A DNA stretch of 64,000 bases from Leishmania martiniquensis. Taxonomy: Eukaryota > Euglenozoa > Kinetoplastea > Trypanosomatida > Trypanosomatidae. Both the position numbers and the translations under genes were made by a program. Below, in pieces: positions 20,377-29,107 of this stretch (positions within the stretch are counted from its first letter, which is position 1; every line of letters starts with the position of its first letter). The stretch is taken from positions 1,118,001-1,182,000 of the forward strand of contig NC_090170.1 in NCBI RefSeq assembly GCF_017916325.1, read 5' to 3'. The notes below the pieces were generated by a model. It saw only the letters and a program-made list of their open reading frames with translations. It did not search any database and was not told the origin of the DNA.

Positions 20377-22083
20377 TCACAGCTCGCCAGGAAAGAGGGC
20401 AGCGAGCTCCTCCTGCACACGCTGCGTGCTGACTGTCGGCAGCTCTGCCGCAACCTCAGCAAGCATCTTTGGCACCTCCGTCCTCACCACGTCCTCTGGT
20501 GTGTCCTTCAGACTAATGAAGGCGAGAGTGCCGTCGACGGAGGCAAACGCCTCAGCGTTCAACGGAATATGCGCGAGCAGCGCACGCAGGGCAGCCGCTA
20601 GCCCGTCGTACCGAGAGCCGCGCGCCTCTGCCGTCAACCCCTTTTTGGTACTTGCTGCCGTCGTTTCGGATGCATTGTTGCGCGCGTACATCTCCGCCAG
20701 CTGCTGTTCGAATGAGTCGGTCTCGCTGACCTCCTCATCGTCGTCATGCGCACCGTTATCCTCCTTGTCCCTCAGGAACGGGTCCACACCGACGTCCTGC
20801 CCATTACCGGTGCCACCATGCAGATCGAGATCGCGGTCGAACCGGCTGCGCTTGTGGCTGCGGTTCCCTGCACGCAGCGCCGTCTTCAGTGCTGCCTGGC
20901 GCAGTTGATCCTCACGCTCAGCCTGCAGCTGCTCCGTCGAGGTACCTGTGACATGATCCTGCAACCGTGCCTCCAGCTGCAGCTGCTCTGCCAGTGTCAT
21001 TGGACGGCCATCCTTCATGCGCCGCTTCATCTCGCGCTCGCGCATTTCGTACTCTTCACACACGAACTCTTCCTGAATTGTGCGCCCCTTGCGCGGATGA
21101 GCCCAGTCAATGGGCGGCATCGGAGAGTCCGCATACGGCAAGTTCCGGTGACGGTTCTCGATTTCGCGCTGCCGACGCTCCTGCGCGAGGGCAGCCTCGA
21201 TCGAAACCGCCTCCCCTAGCCTCGCGGTAAGATGCTTCTCGGGCACGGTGGAGGCAATCACAGCCTCAATCTTCATGCCTGCCTTGCCCACCTCCAGCGC
21301 CTCACCGAGCAGATTCAGCGTGGACTCCTGCGAGGGTAGCAGCGTCAGCACGTCATTGCCAATGTGCATCGTCATGGAGCCGTCGCTCCAGTGGACGATG
21401 CGGCTATTGCTCGAGACGCCCCCCTCATGGACGCTCCATCGCAGCACGTTACTGGGTGTGTAGAGCATGAATTTATTGCTCTCCAGGTATGCGCATGTTG
21501 ACGGGTCGCAAGGACGGGGGTCAGCGTGCAGTGTCTGCCGGTTGGGAAAGATGACAGGCATGTCCAACAACCAGGACGGCGTCGTTGCTTTCTCCCAATT
21601 CTCACGCCAACTCTCTGGCAGTGAGCTTTCCAGGAGCGTGAAAGGGACGGCCTGATCGGCACGTAGTACGTTGGCGCCGCCGCTGCCAAAGTACCGCGCA
21701 CCCTCCTCGCACACCAGCACCTCTTTGTTTACTTTCATCTCCCGAGCCAGCGCTTCGATGCCGTAGCGCTCCTCTTGAAAGAGGCGCACGTCATCTTCGC
21801 GGATGCCTCCGCCGAAGAGGTCCTGCAGGATGGAACGTGTGTCAATGAGCCCAGGATCCTTTGCCGCCGCTTTGTCTAATTCCTCCGCCTGGAAGATGGG
21901 GCCAAACAACGCCTGCATCGTGAGAGCCATGGCTGCAGGTGCGTGAGCGCCCCCAGCGTGCGTCAGAACATCGTCCTCGTCGAAACCTGTCACCGTCGCT
22001 GCCGCTATGGGAGATGTAGCTGCCGGCAGGCCCGGCGCAGGAGCTATTAGGTCCGCCGCTTCTGAAGCTGCGTGGCATTCCAT
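20377..22083 (-). CDS. LEO1: LEO1-like subunit of the PAF1 complex
   Basis: A 568-aa nuclear protein with the Leo1 core. LEO1 is a subunit of the RNA polymerase II-associated PAF1 complex, which acts in elongation and chromatin modification. The core is seen as PVIFPNRQTLHADPRPCDP (~176-194), then a loop, then SNSRIVHWSDGSMTMHIGNDVL (~225-246), matching the conserved N-A-R-I-x-W-S-D-G-S and I-G-N-E-V signature. The N-terminal ~150 residues are specific and partly acidic. After the core comes a charged coiled region, RNRSHKRSRFDRD-type basic sequence and an acidic stretch (DDDEEVSETD). The frame starts at TTG 22158; ATG 22083, just downstream of an acceptor AG at 22105, is the sensible start. 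The family assignment is mine from the motif, not from a search. Confidence 0.85.
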   Translation of the reverse strand: MECHAASEAADLIAPAPGLPAATSPIAAATVTGFDEDDVLTHAGGAHAPAAMALTMQALFGPIFQAEELDKAAAKDPGLIDTRSILQDLFGGGIREDDVRLFQEERYGIEALAREMKVNKEVLVCEEGARYFGSGGANVLRADQAVPFTLLESSLPESWRENWEKATTPSWLLDMPVIFPNRQTLHADPRPCDPSTCAYLESNKFMLYTPSNVLRWSVHEGGVSSNSRIVHWSDGSMTMHIGNDVLTLLPSQESTLNLLGEALEVGKAGMKIEAVIASTVPEKHLTARLGEAVSIEAALAQERRQREIENRHRNLPYADSPMPPIDWAHPRKGRTIQEEFVCEEYEMREREMKRRMKDGRPMTLAEQLQLEARLQDHVTGTSTEQLQAEREDQLRQAALKTALRAGNRSHKRSRFDRDLDLHGGTGNGQDVGVDPFLRDKEDNGAHDDDEEVSETDSFEQQLAEMYARNNASETTAASTKKGLTAEARGSRYDGLAAALRALLAHIPLNAEAFASVDGTLAFISLKDTPEDVVRTEVPKMLAEVAAELPTVSTQRVQEELAALFPGEL

Positions 22084-22104
22084 TGGCGAAGTGCGTGATG
22101 CAGA

Positions 22105-22141
22105 CTGTGCCCAGGTAAAAGCAACCTCGAAAGAGGAATGG
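22105..22141 (-). promoter_or_regulatory. Putative trans-splice acceptor of LEO1
   Basis: The minus strand reads C/T-rich sequence ending GCTTTTACCTGGGCACAG, with AG at about 22106-22105, 22 bases before ATG 22083. It supports the shorter start. Confidence 0.45.
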
Positions 22142-23568
22142 TTGCGCCGGAGAGCCAATCGGCACGGCCGGAGGAAATGGCTAGCTCAATGGCCAACGAA
22201 GGAAGCGAAGCAGTCTCACACACCGCCTGCACAGAAATTACGGCCACCGCTACCCTCACGCAGCCAAAACGAGCGAGCTCGCAAAGCTCCGACAACACTT
22301 ACGACCCACCGGCTTGGAGGAGAGCGGCTCGTATTGAGCGTGCCCTTGCTCACTTTCGCGAAAGCTTTGATGCAGCTGCGAGACTCAGCAGGGCCACAGG
22401 GGCAGAGAGGCGTGTTAGAGCGGAGAGTTGGATGTGTTAGAGGGCGTGCGCTGCCTCTCAGTCAATTAGTCCGCTCACGAAGGTAATGCGGCACCGCGTG
22501 CGTAACCCTGGGCAACGCGTCCCTTTTTCCTTTTAGTTCTCGAGGAATGGCGAGAAATGGAAGAGATTGGCGGTGATTCGTGAGATCAGCGTGCCCGGCG
22601 AGCGCAAATCAGCGCGTAAGGGCAATCGCCGTGTGAGATGGTGGAGTGGGGTCTGTGCAAGGCGGCGACAGGCACTTCCACGCACTGGAAGTTAAAAAAG
22701 AAAAAGGCCCCAACGAAAATGAAGGCGGCGGAGGGGGGAGAAGGAGGCGGCCAGAGAAATTTCGTCATTGTGAAGAGCCGTGTGGCTTATGATGCGCGCC
22801 ATGGTTGGAGGAGCACCACGAAAGACCGAGCTCAGTAAGTGACGCGACAGCCCTGGCGAGTCAGCCGCCCGCGCCCACCGCCCACCATCCCTTTCCCCCA
22901 CCCACCCAACACATACACACACACACGCAGGCTTTGAGTCACTACAAAGTACAGAGGGGAGACGGCAGAAAGCTCTCGCCTGATTAGCGTGCGTCCACAG
23001 GTTTAGGTATCTACGTGCCCGCAGGCCGGTCCGTCGCGCACAGTTGCCTCACCTTTGCAGATGGTGGTGAAGGAAGGTAGTGTCCTCCGCTGCGGTAGCG
23101 TTGCAGACAAGCAAGCAGCTCCTGCATTCAAGCCGCATACAGATTATAGCGCCGTGGGTTTGCTGTAACCAGCAAGGATGGCACGAGGCCGAAGCGCTTC
23201 TTAACCAGCACCAAGGCATACCGCCAACAACGCCCTCATACACGACACGTGGAAGGATGCTCCTCGCACACCTTTGCCGAGGAGACCGTACCGGCACTTG
23301 AAAGACTCCTCATTCTTTACAAAGGATACCGCAGTCAGCGAGCTGGCGAATGACTTTGTCTCTCGCGCCACCTCGAATGGGTACTTGATTCCATACAGGT
23401 GCGAGCTCAGAGAGGTCGTCCGCACCCTCTTGCCGCCGTGGAAAACGGGGGTATGGGCCATGCATCGCCTCTCCCCCTGTTTGGAAGCGTACCCGCTAAA
23501 TCCACGGAGCTCTGGACGACAGGCCAACCACTTTGTCACACTCGGCCCGGCATCCTCCGATCCCCACC
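22142..23568. other. Intergenic spacer, no gene recognised
   Basis: It contains an A/T-rich pocket near 22690-22720, a CA tract near 22911-22926 and several short frames without family resemblance. It is likely the 3' UTR of the small basic protein gene plus the LEO1 leader region. Confidence 0.45.
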
Positions 23569-24027
23569 TCAGTTTTGCAACTCTTCGTTTCGGATTTGTG
23601 CGCGCACTTTGATACAGCGCTTCTTATGGTCCCACTTTTTGGAGAGGCTGTCGCTCACCGCCAGCCCACGCTCCAACATCTTTTGCTTGCGCTTTGCTTG
23701 CTTTCGCGTCAGCTGCTTCTTGTTGCTTTTCACAGGGGCGTCCACAACGAGGTCGCCGACAATGCCCATCGCCCGCTTCACTGCCGCCTTTGTCGCCTCG
23801 CCATCTGAGTCGTGGCAACTGGCGCTAGCACAGGCTCTCGCGTCGTCCTTCAGCTCTCCATTCAGCCGTGCCATCTCGCGATCAACCTCGTCCTCCAGCC
23901 TCTGCGACTTTTGCGCACTGCGAAGCTCAAGCTCCCGCTGCGCGCGCTCAATCTTGCGCTTCTGCACGGTCTTGCGGTGCGCTCGCTTCTTCGCCATTTG
24001 CTTCAGCTTTCGAACTAACTTCGTCAT
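23569..24027 (-). CDS. Small basic protein, possibly nucleolar
   Basis: A 152-aa, strongly basic, mostly helical protein: a KLVRKLKQMAKKRAHRKTVQKRK-like N-terminus with dense K/R, a charged helix to ~residue 60, an acidic spot (SCHDSDGEATKAA), then KSNKKQLTRKQAKRKQK and KWDHKKRC. No enzyme motif is seen. Such composition is common among small ribosome-biogenesis factors, but I cannot name a family. The open frame runs to 24771, but that extension crosses a polypurine tract and an acceptor AG at about 24107. The ATG at 24027 begins the part with coding-like composition. Its stop lies close to sequence that is free of genes for 1.4 kb. Confidence 0.7.
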   Translation of the reverse strand: MTKLVRKLKQMAKKRAHRKTVQKRKIERAQRELELRSAQKSQRLEDEVDREMARLNGELKDDARACASASCHDSDGEATKAAVKRAMGIVGDLVVDAPVKSNKKQLTRKQAKRKQKMLERGLAVSDSLSKKWDHKKRCIKVRAQIRNEELQN

Positions 24028-24106
24028 GGTTGAAGTGGGGAGGAAGCAGCGAAGCAAAAGGTTAATTTGTTTCGTTTTTTGGGGGGAGGAGGGGGGCGCT
24101 TGTTTC

Positions 24107-24185
24107 CTGCTGTTGTTGTTGTTCGAGGGAGGTCGTGCCGGTGGCCGTGGTGGGAAGCAGGAGGAGGGGGGAGGAGGGGGGAAGC
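24107..24185 (-). promoter_or_regulatory. Putative trans-splice acceptor of the small basic protein gene
   Basis: The minus strand has a nearly pure C/T run (complement of 24160-24181), then CAACAG repeats and the last AG at about 24108-24107. No further AG precedes the ATG at 24027. Confidence 0.45.
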
Positions 24186-24722
24186 ACCTGGTCACGGCGC
24201 AAGTGCGAGGCTCGTGGGGGCCATATGCGTTGTGTGTATGTGCGCGCATGCGTGCAGAGAGGGGCCGAAACAGAATGCGCTGCGCGATGCGGGGGTGAGG
24301 AAATCGCTTGTGTGCGCTGGAGACTGGCAGCGTCTGTGGCTGCTCCCACCGCATCAAGGTGCAGATCACGCGCGAAAAGATGCTTATCCCTGACCTCTCT
24401 ACAGGTGCGCATGCGTACCCTGAGAAGAGACGCACCACCACGGGCGTTGCCGCTGCGATGCTCGAAACATACTCTGTCGACGGTTCTTTTCTTTTTCCTT
24501 TTTCTCTTCCCTCAGGTCCCCGAGAATATAGGGGAAGGGGAGGGCGCACAGTAAAGCGTATATCAGGAATGGTGCCGCCCAGACAATCGGAACACAGGAA
24601 AACATTTGAGGAGAGCCTCTCCATCTCAGACGAGGCAGACGCGTGCACACCGAGCGGCAGGCAGGCCGGTGCGCACGCCGAGCCCTTCTTGTCGTGTTTC
24701 TCCACCCCCTTCCCTACCCTGA
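24186..24722. other. Intergenic spacer
   Basis: It separates the pseudokinase stop from the acceptor region of the small basic protein gene. There is a T/C-rich plus-strand run near 24485-24513. No gene was seen. Confidence 0.45.
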
Positions 24723-26930
24723 TCAATACTCGGCCATCTTCAGGTGCTTTTTTTGCTGCTTCCGTAGCCAAGAGTTGTAGAGGACAGCAGACGTGTTTGC
24801 AGCCCTGTCGGATGAGATCATGTGCGCCGGCATGGACGGCATCACACGCACCGTTTCGGCGACATTGAAGACAGTCACCTTCTGCATCGGCGCCACGTGT
24901 GGTATCATTTCATCTACAGAGGAGTCGTCACGCACCAGTGGAGCGTCGCTGGCGCCCGCTGTATCCGTGGCAGATGTGTGCTGGAGTGCTTCGGCCAGCA
25001 CAACGCTGTCTGTGACAGCGGTGACATCTGACGGGCAGTTCTCTAACCCTTCCATAAGCAGCTCTATAAAGCGAAAGCACAACCTGGGTTCCGCGTGCTC
25101 CAGCTTGGCGAAGTGCTCCGCGAGCTCTTCCATGGTAGTCTTGGTGCTGGTGACATCGTGCGGCAGCTGCCGGGTGTGCCGCACACGTTCCCTCCACGCT
25201 GCCCATACACTTTGGTGTGCAGATGAAGTCGTTGGGGAGGATATGGGCGTGGCGGCAGCGTCAAGAGCACGGTACTGGTCATGCAGAAGCGCGACATCCT
25301 GTAGTGCTTGTTTGGTCGCTATTGCCAGAGACGGAGGCGGCCCTTCAAAAACCGGCGTGGTGCCACCGGTGGTCAACTTGGGAGACGCACTGTCACTTGG
25401 CGGCGCAGATGGGTTCCTTGTCTGCGCGGGAGGCTCGACCACTGGTACAAACGTGTCACGGAAGCATTGTGGAGTCTCCCAGCTAAGATCCTCGAGCGAT
25501 AGGGACATCAAGAAGCCCTCCACAGTCATATTAGGAAGGCAGATGCCTGCGGCGTCGCGCTTGCGCGATAGCTGCGCGGTGGGTTCCATCGACGGAGGCG
25601 AAGGTTCCTTCTGGTAGACGGCCCTCACGGCTTCGGCGAGGTGAATCGCTGCGTCGTTTCGTTGGGCGGCTGTAGAGAAGTGATACTTCGCAAAAGCGCG
25701 GGACTGGAGCAGGGCCTGAAGCGTCGGGCGCCTCGCGGGAGAGAGCGCCAGGCAGTCGCTGATGAGACGGACCATGTCCTCCCCCGCTTCAGGCGGGAGC
25801 AGTGCCGCAAGGTGGTGCAGATGGCTTCGGATCACGGCCAGGCGTTCCGCAGCGCTCGTGGCCGCAGAGAAGTCCACGTGGTTTAAAGAACCAAGCTGCA
25901 GCATGAGAAGCCCCAGTGCCCAAACATCAGCGCTAAGAGGGAGCGCACCGCCTGGAGCTGCCGGGGATTCGCCCCAACACGACATATTGCTCACCTCTGG
26001 AGCGCAAACGACTTTTCTTCCTTCCCCTGCGACGCCGCTGGGGGAGTCATCTTCGGGCATCAAGTGCGGCAACGTCAGGACGGTCGCCTGACAGGAGCCG
26101 GCGGAGCCCTCGGCCATATCGAGCATCGCCGCAGCACTGAGAGGAAGTCGAAATCGCACACAGCCTTTGTTGATATCTAGGCGCACGCTGTCCAGTGGGA
26201 TATCGCGACACACCACATGCCCGACAGCGTGCAAGTGCAACAGAACCTGGGCGAGCTGGTAGGATATGACCGCCATATTCTGCAGCATCTTCGAATGGCC
26301 CTGAAAGAGAAGCCTCTTGGCCACCGCGGTCGCGTAATCCGAAAGTGAGCAGCCCTCCGTGTAGTCCTCCACCACAACGAGCGCCGTTATCGTTGGGGAA
26401 GAGATCCCGGTGAGTGCAGCGGTGTCGGTCACCAACTGGGTTCCTCCGCTCCCTGGCGTAGCTCCTTTCCGTTTCCTGCATTTCTCGGTTTCAGGCGACG
26501 CGTCCGCACGCTTCTCCACACCCACGTGATCAGCTCCATCGCTGGCCGGTCTTGGAGAGCTTAGTGTCTGGTCCGTGTAGAAGGCATCCATCAGCGTTCG
26601 CAGATATGGGTGATCTACTTGCCGGCGAAGGCGGACGTTCTGCAACACGAGTTGCAGTGAGACTGCTTCGGATGTGCTCGCGGACTCCTGCAGAGAGGTG
26701 GTGAGGGGGATGTAGGTGACCAGCACATCCCTTTCCCATGACTCCGCGCACGACTTGCTGGTTTTGCCCTTTGCTGGTCGCGAGATACCCTCCGTGCGCT
26801 GCGGGAGGAGGCGTTGCGCACGGTAAGTTGACGCTCGTGAAAAAAGTGCACCATAGGAGCCGCGCTCAGCGCCCTCAGCTGCTTTCAACCGGTACGCGCG
26901 GCCTTGGGTGTCGACGAGAGTTGCATTCAT
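24723..26930 (-). CDS. Predicted pseudokinase
   Basis: A 735-aa protein with a divergent protein kinase fold in residues ~20-430. Recognisable are a helix-E region (YQLAQVLLHLHAVGHVV), a CRD in place of HRD (241-243) with D...V replacing the usual K..N in the catalytic loop, an APEV motif (310-313), and SADVWALGLLMLQLG (333-346) followed by a C-lobe ending LSPARRPTLQALL. There is no DFG at the expected place and no clear glycine loop or VAIK lysine, so phosphotransfer is unlikely. It may act as a scaffold. The remaining ~300 residues are partly low-complexity with no known domain. An open frame runs to 27065, but a polypyrimidine-AG acceptor at 26977 lies inside it; ATG 26930 was chosen. Confidence 0.8.
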   Translation of the reverse strand: MNATLVDTQGRAYRLKAAEGAERGSYGALFSRASTYRAQRLLPQRTEGISRPAKGKTSKSCAESWERDVLVTYIPLTTSLQESASTSEAVSLQLVLQNVRLRRQVDHPYLRTLMDAFYTDQTLSSPRPASDGADHVGVEKRADASPETEKCRKRKGATPGSGGTQLVTDTAALTGISSPTITALVVVEDYTEGCSLSDYATAVAKRLLFQGHSKMLQNMAVISYQLAQVLLHLHAVGHVVCRDIPLDSVRLDINKGCVRFRLPLSAAAMLDMAEGSAGSCQATVLTLPHLMPEDDSPSGVAGEGRKVVCAPEVSNMSCWGESPAAPGGALPLSADVWALGLLMLQLGSLNHVDFSAATSAAERLAVIRSHLHHLAALLPPEAGEDMVRLISDCLALSPARRPTLQALLQSRAFAKYHFSTAAQRNDAAIHLAEAVRAVYQKEPSPPSMEPTAQLSRKRDAAGICLPNMTVEGFLMSLSLEDLSWETPQCFRDTFVPVVEPPAQTRNPSAPPSDSASPKLTTGGTTPVFEGPPPSLAIATKQALQDVALLHDQYRALDAAATPISSPTTSSAHQSVWAAWRERVRHTRQLPHDVTSTKTTMEELAEHFAKLEHAEPRLCFRFIELLMEGLENCPSDVTAVTDSVVLAEALQHTSATDTAGASDAPLVRDDSSVDEMIPHVAPMQKVTVFNVAETVRVMPSMPAHMISSDRAANTSAVLYNSWLRKQQKKHLKMAEY

Positions 26931-26976
26931 GGCTCGCGGGGCAGCGAGGTGTACGTGAAGAGAGGAAGGGACTTTG

Positions 26977-27050
26977 CTGAAACGGGCGTCCGCAGAAGGG
27001 CCATACACGGAAGGCACAATGTGTTGACCGCATTCGAGAAAAAAAGGGAG
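26977..27050 (-). promoter_or_regulatory. Putative trans-splice acceptor of the pseudokinase gene
   Basis: On the minus strand CTCCCTTTTTTTCTCG (complement of 27035-27050) is followed by CCCGTTTCAG, with AG at about 26978-26977. It falls within the upstream extension of the frame and supports ATG 26930. Confidence 0.5.
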
Positions 27051-27780
27051 ATGAAGTGCGCGCACGCTTTATCTCATCTGCACGCACAGCAGCCCCACAG
27101 AGTGGGGAGCGAAAACCCGGTGTGAAGGCCGCGATGCTGGGCCGATGGGACGAAGAAGCGCAGGCGCGCAGAAAGAGAGCTGTGTGAGTACAAAAAAAAA
27201 GAGGTGAGGCGAGCGGCAAACGCCATAGTCCTTCCGGTATCAACAGCAGACAGAAATCAACAAGAGCCGCGATGACATGCAGTCGGTCGAGCCGACTCCC
27301 TTCGCCCATCGGCCGCCTTCTCGAGGCTCTCCCATGAGAAACCCAGGAGCTGTAGAAGCGCAAATAGCAGCCCACTGGCAAGGGGTGATCGATGGCAGTT
27401 CCCATACCCGCACGCAGCACTTCTCATCTTCCTGGCGTGATCTTGTCGATGTTGTTCCTGATGCCCGCTCCATGAGAAACGAGGAATCAATGGAAACAAG
27501 ACAGACTTTTATGTGTGCAGAAGTGATACCTTTTTATGTGCTCCCCCTTTTCATTCCCTTTCTGGCGGTCCTCAAGGAGAGGGCGGCGCTGAGGGAGAGA
27601 CTGGCTGGACGGCTGAAGGGAGGGGAGGAGAGTCGTGTGTGTCTGTGTGTGGGGGGGGCGCGTAGACGCTTGCCTGCGGCAGCTCGCACCCTGTAAGAGC
27701 ACCGCTGACAACACAGGTGCACAGAGGTCGCACCTCGACCACATCGCTTACATATTCGATAGGAACGAATCATCAGCCAA
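27051..27780. other. Intergenic spacer
   Basis: It holds a short G-run near 27651-27658 and the presumed 3' UTR of the TRAPPC1 gene. No gene was recognised. Confidence 0.45.
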
Positions 27781-28206
27781 TTAGGGAAGCAGTTTTTTGC
27801 GGCGCAAGAGCGCCTCCATCGCCTGCTCAAACTCTGTTCCAGTAATCAGCACACCTTTTTCGTGTCGGTACGAAGGGTTCTTCGTCACGGTACGGATGAA
27901 CACGTCCTTGATCAGCTCTGATAGAGTGCTTTGCGCGAGCGCCGTGCTCACTGTCTTGTCCGTGAACAACGCCACCCGGTAGCCTGTCATGGTCTCCGTG
28001 TAGTGCACTTTGTACAGTGGTGTGTGCACGGCCCGCAAGCCGCCGCCCTGCGTGGAAGACAATTGCGAGCTGATGTGCTGAAGTGTGTAGACAAAGCCGG
28101 CGACGAGGCCGTCCTCGCCGTGCTGCACAGCGCTTGTGCGCTTCCACTGCTTAGTGTAGATGGTGTCCCCATATCGGTTGAACACGTAGATTGAATACAG
28201 CGTCAT
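27781..28206 (-). CDS. TRAPPC1: TRAPP complex subunit TRAPPC1 (Bet5)
   Basis: A 141-aa longin-fold protein of the sybindin family. It is a small core subunit of TRAPP, the complex that tethers ER-derived vesicles and acts as exchange factor for Ypt1/Rab1 at the Golgi. The start TLYSIYVFNRYGDTIY matches the first strand-helix of Bet5, and YKVHYTETMTGYRVALFTD matches the conserved YKLHYYETPTG segment, followed by the helical L..ELIKDVFIRTVTKNP and the C-terminal helix FEQAMEALL. The length is that of the family, which makes the ATG at 28206 secure. Confidence 0.92.
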   Translation of the reverse strand: MTLYSIYVFNRYGDTIYTKQWKRTSAVQHGEDGLVAGFVYTLQHISSQLSSTQGGGLRAVHTPLYKVHYTETMTGYRVALFTDKTVSTALAQSTLSELIKDVFIRTVTKNPSYRHEKGVLITGTEFEQAMEALLRRKKLLP

Positions 28207-29107
28207 GACTGCACCCTAGCGTGGCGCAGGCCGGATCACGAAGACCAACCACCGTCTCAGTGGCTCCCCGTCACGTCGCGGAGGGCTGCCAACAACCTAA
28301 GGATGCAGTCTCGTGGAGCAGGAAAGCGGTTATGTGTGTGTGTGGGGGGTCCCCTCTCTTACATGCGCGAAACAGAAGGTTTCTCGAGAGTCACGGGAGG
28401 AATGTAAGCAGCGCTTTCCTCCAAAACCCCGCACTCGGTAGTTGGATGCGCAAAGACCGCAGATAGTGCGACCCCCAAAGGGCGAGGAGGAGCATACCGG
28501 CGTGCACCGCGTCTCGCGGGAGAGGCGAGGTGAGCAAGTGAGGCAATGAGTGCAGGACAGGGCAGGGCGAGGAATAAGACGCAGAAGACAGCGAGGCGTT
28601 CGCGTGGAGTCCCCTCTGCAAGCACCTGCGCTCCGCGGGTTCGACAGCATAGGAAGCGCAACAGGAGCCTTACAGGATCAGCTGTGCCGCATAAAGTCTT
28701 GAGCTGTGAAGCGAGAGATGCTGAGAAGAGGGATACGGGCGAACATCCTGGGTCGCCTACCGACGTCGCACTTTTTGTTTCCGTTTTCTTTTTTTCGGTC
28801 TCTCCGGTTCTCCGCGGCTGCAGTGTTACGTTAGAGCTCCATCCCACTCTCATTCGCAAAAAGATATATATATATTAGAGGTGACAGCAGTGCAGGACGT
28901 GCGACAGGAGAGGCAAGCGGCGCTTTTGCGTGCGTCACACGACCAACCATCTGTGCATACGTGTGCGTGAGTGAAGGGAGTCTTCTCCGAGCGAGCAGCC
29001 GTGGCATGGGCGGAGGGCATGGCCTCATCGCTAAAAAGAAAAAAGAGCAGAGGCGAACGTTCCCAATAGGACGCCACGGCCAGAGCAACAGGTGTCTCCC
29101 ACAGAGC
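28207..29107. other. Intergenic spacer
   Basis: It contains TG/G-rich sequence near 28333-28350, a T-run near 28790, an AT dinucleotide run at 28863-28873 and short frames lacking any family resemblance. No gene is supported. Confidence 0.45.

Noticed and set aside
24028..24771. N-terminal extension of the small basic protein to 400 residues
   Set aside because: The extension reads through poly-purine and repeat DNA, includes a proline/asparagine run from simple sequence, and contains the likely splice acceptor.
27066..27420. Minus-strand frame just upstream of the pseudokinase
   Set aside because: Low-complexity, overlaps other frames and lies in the leader region; no support as a separate gene.
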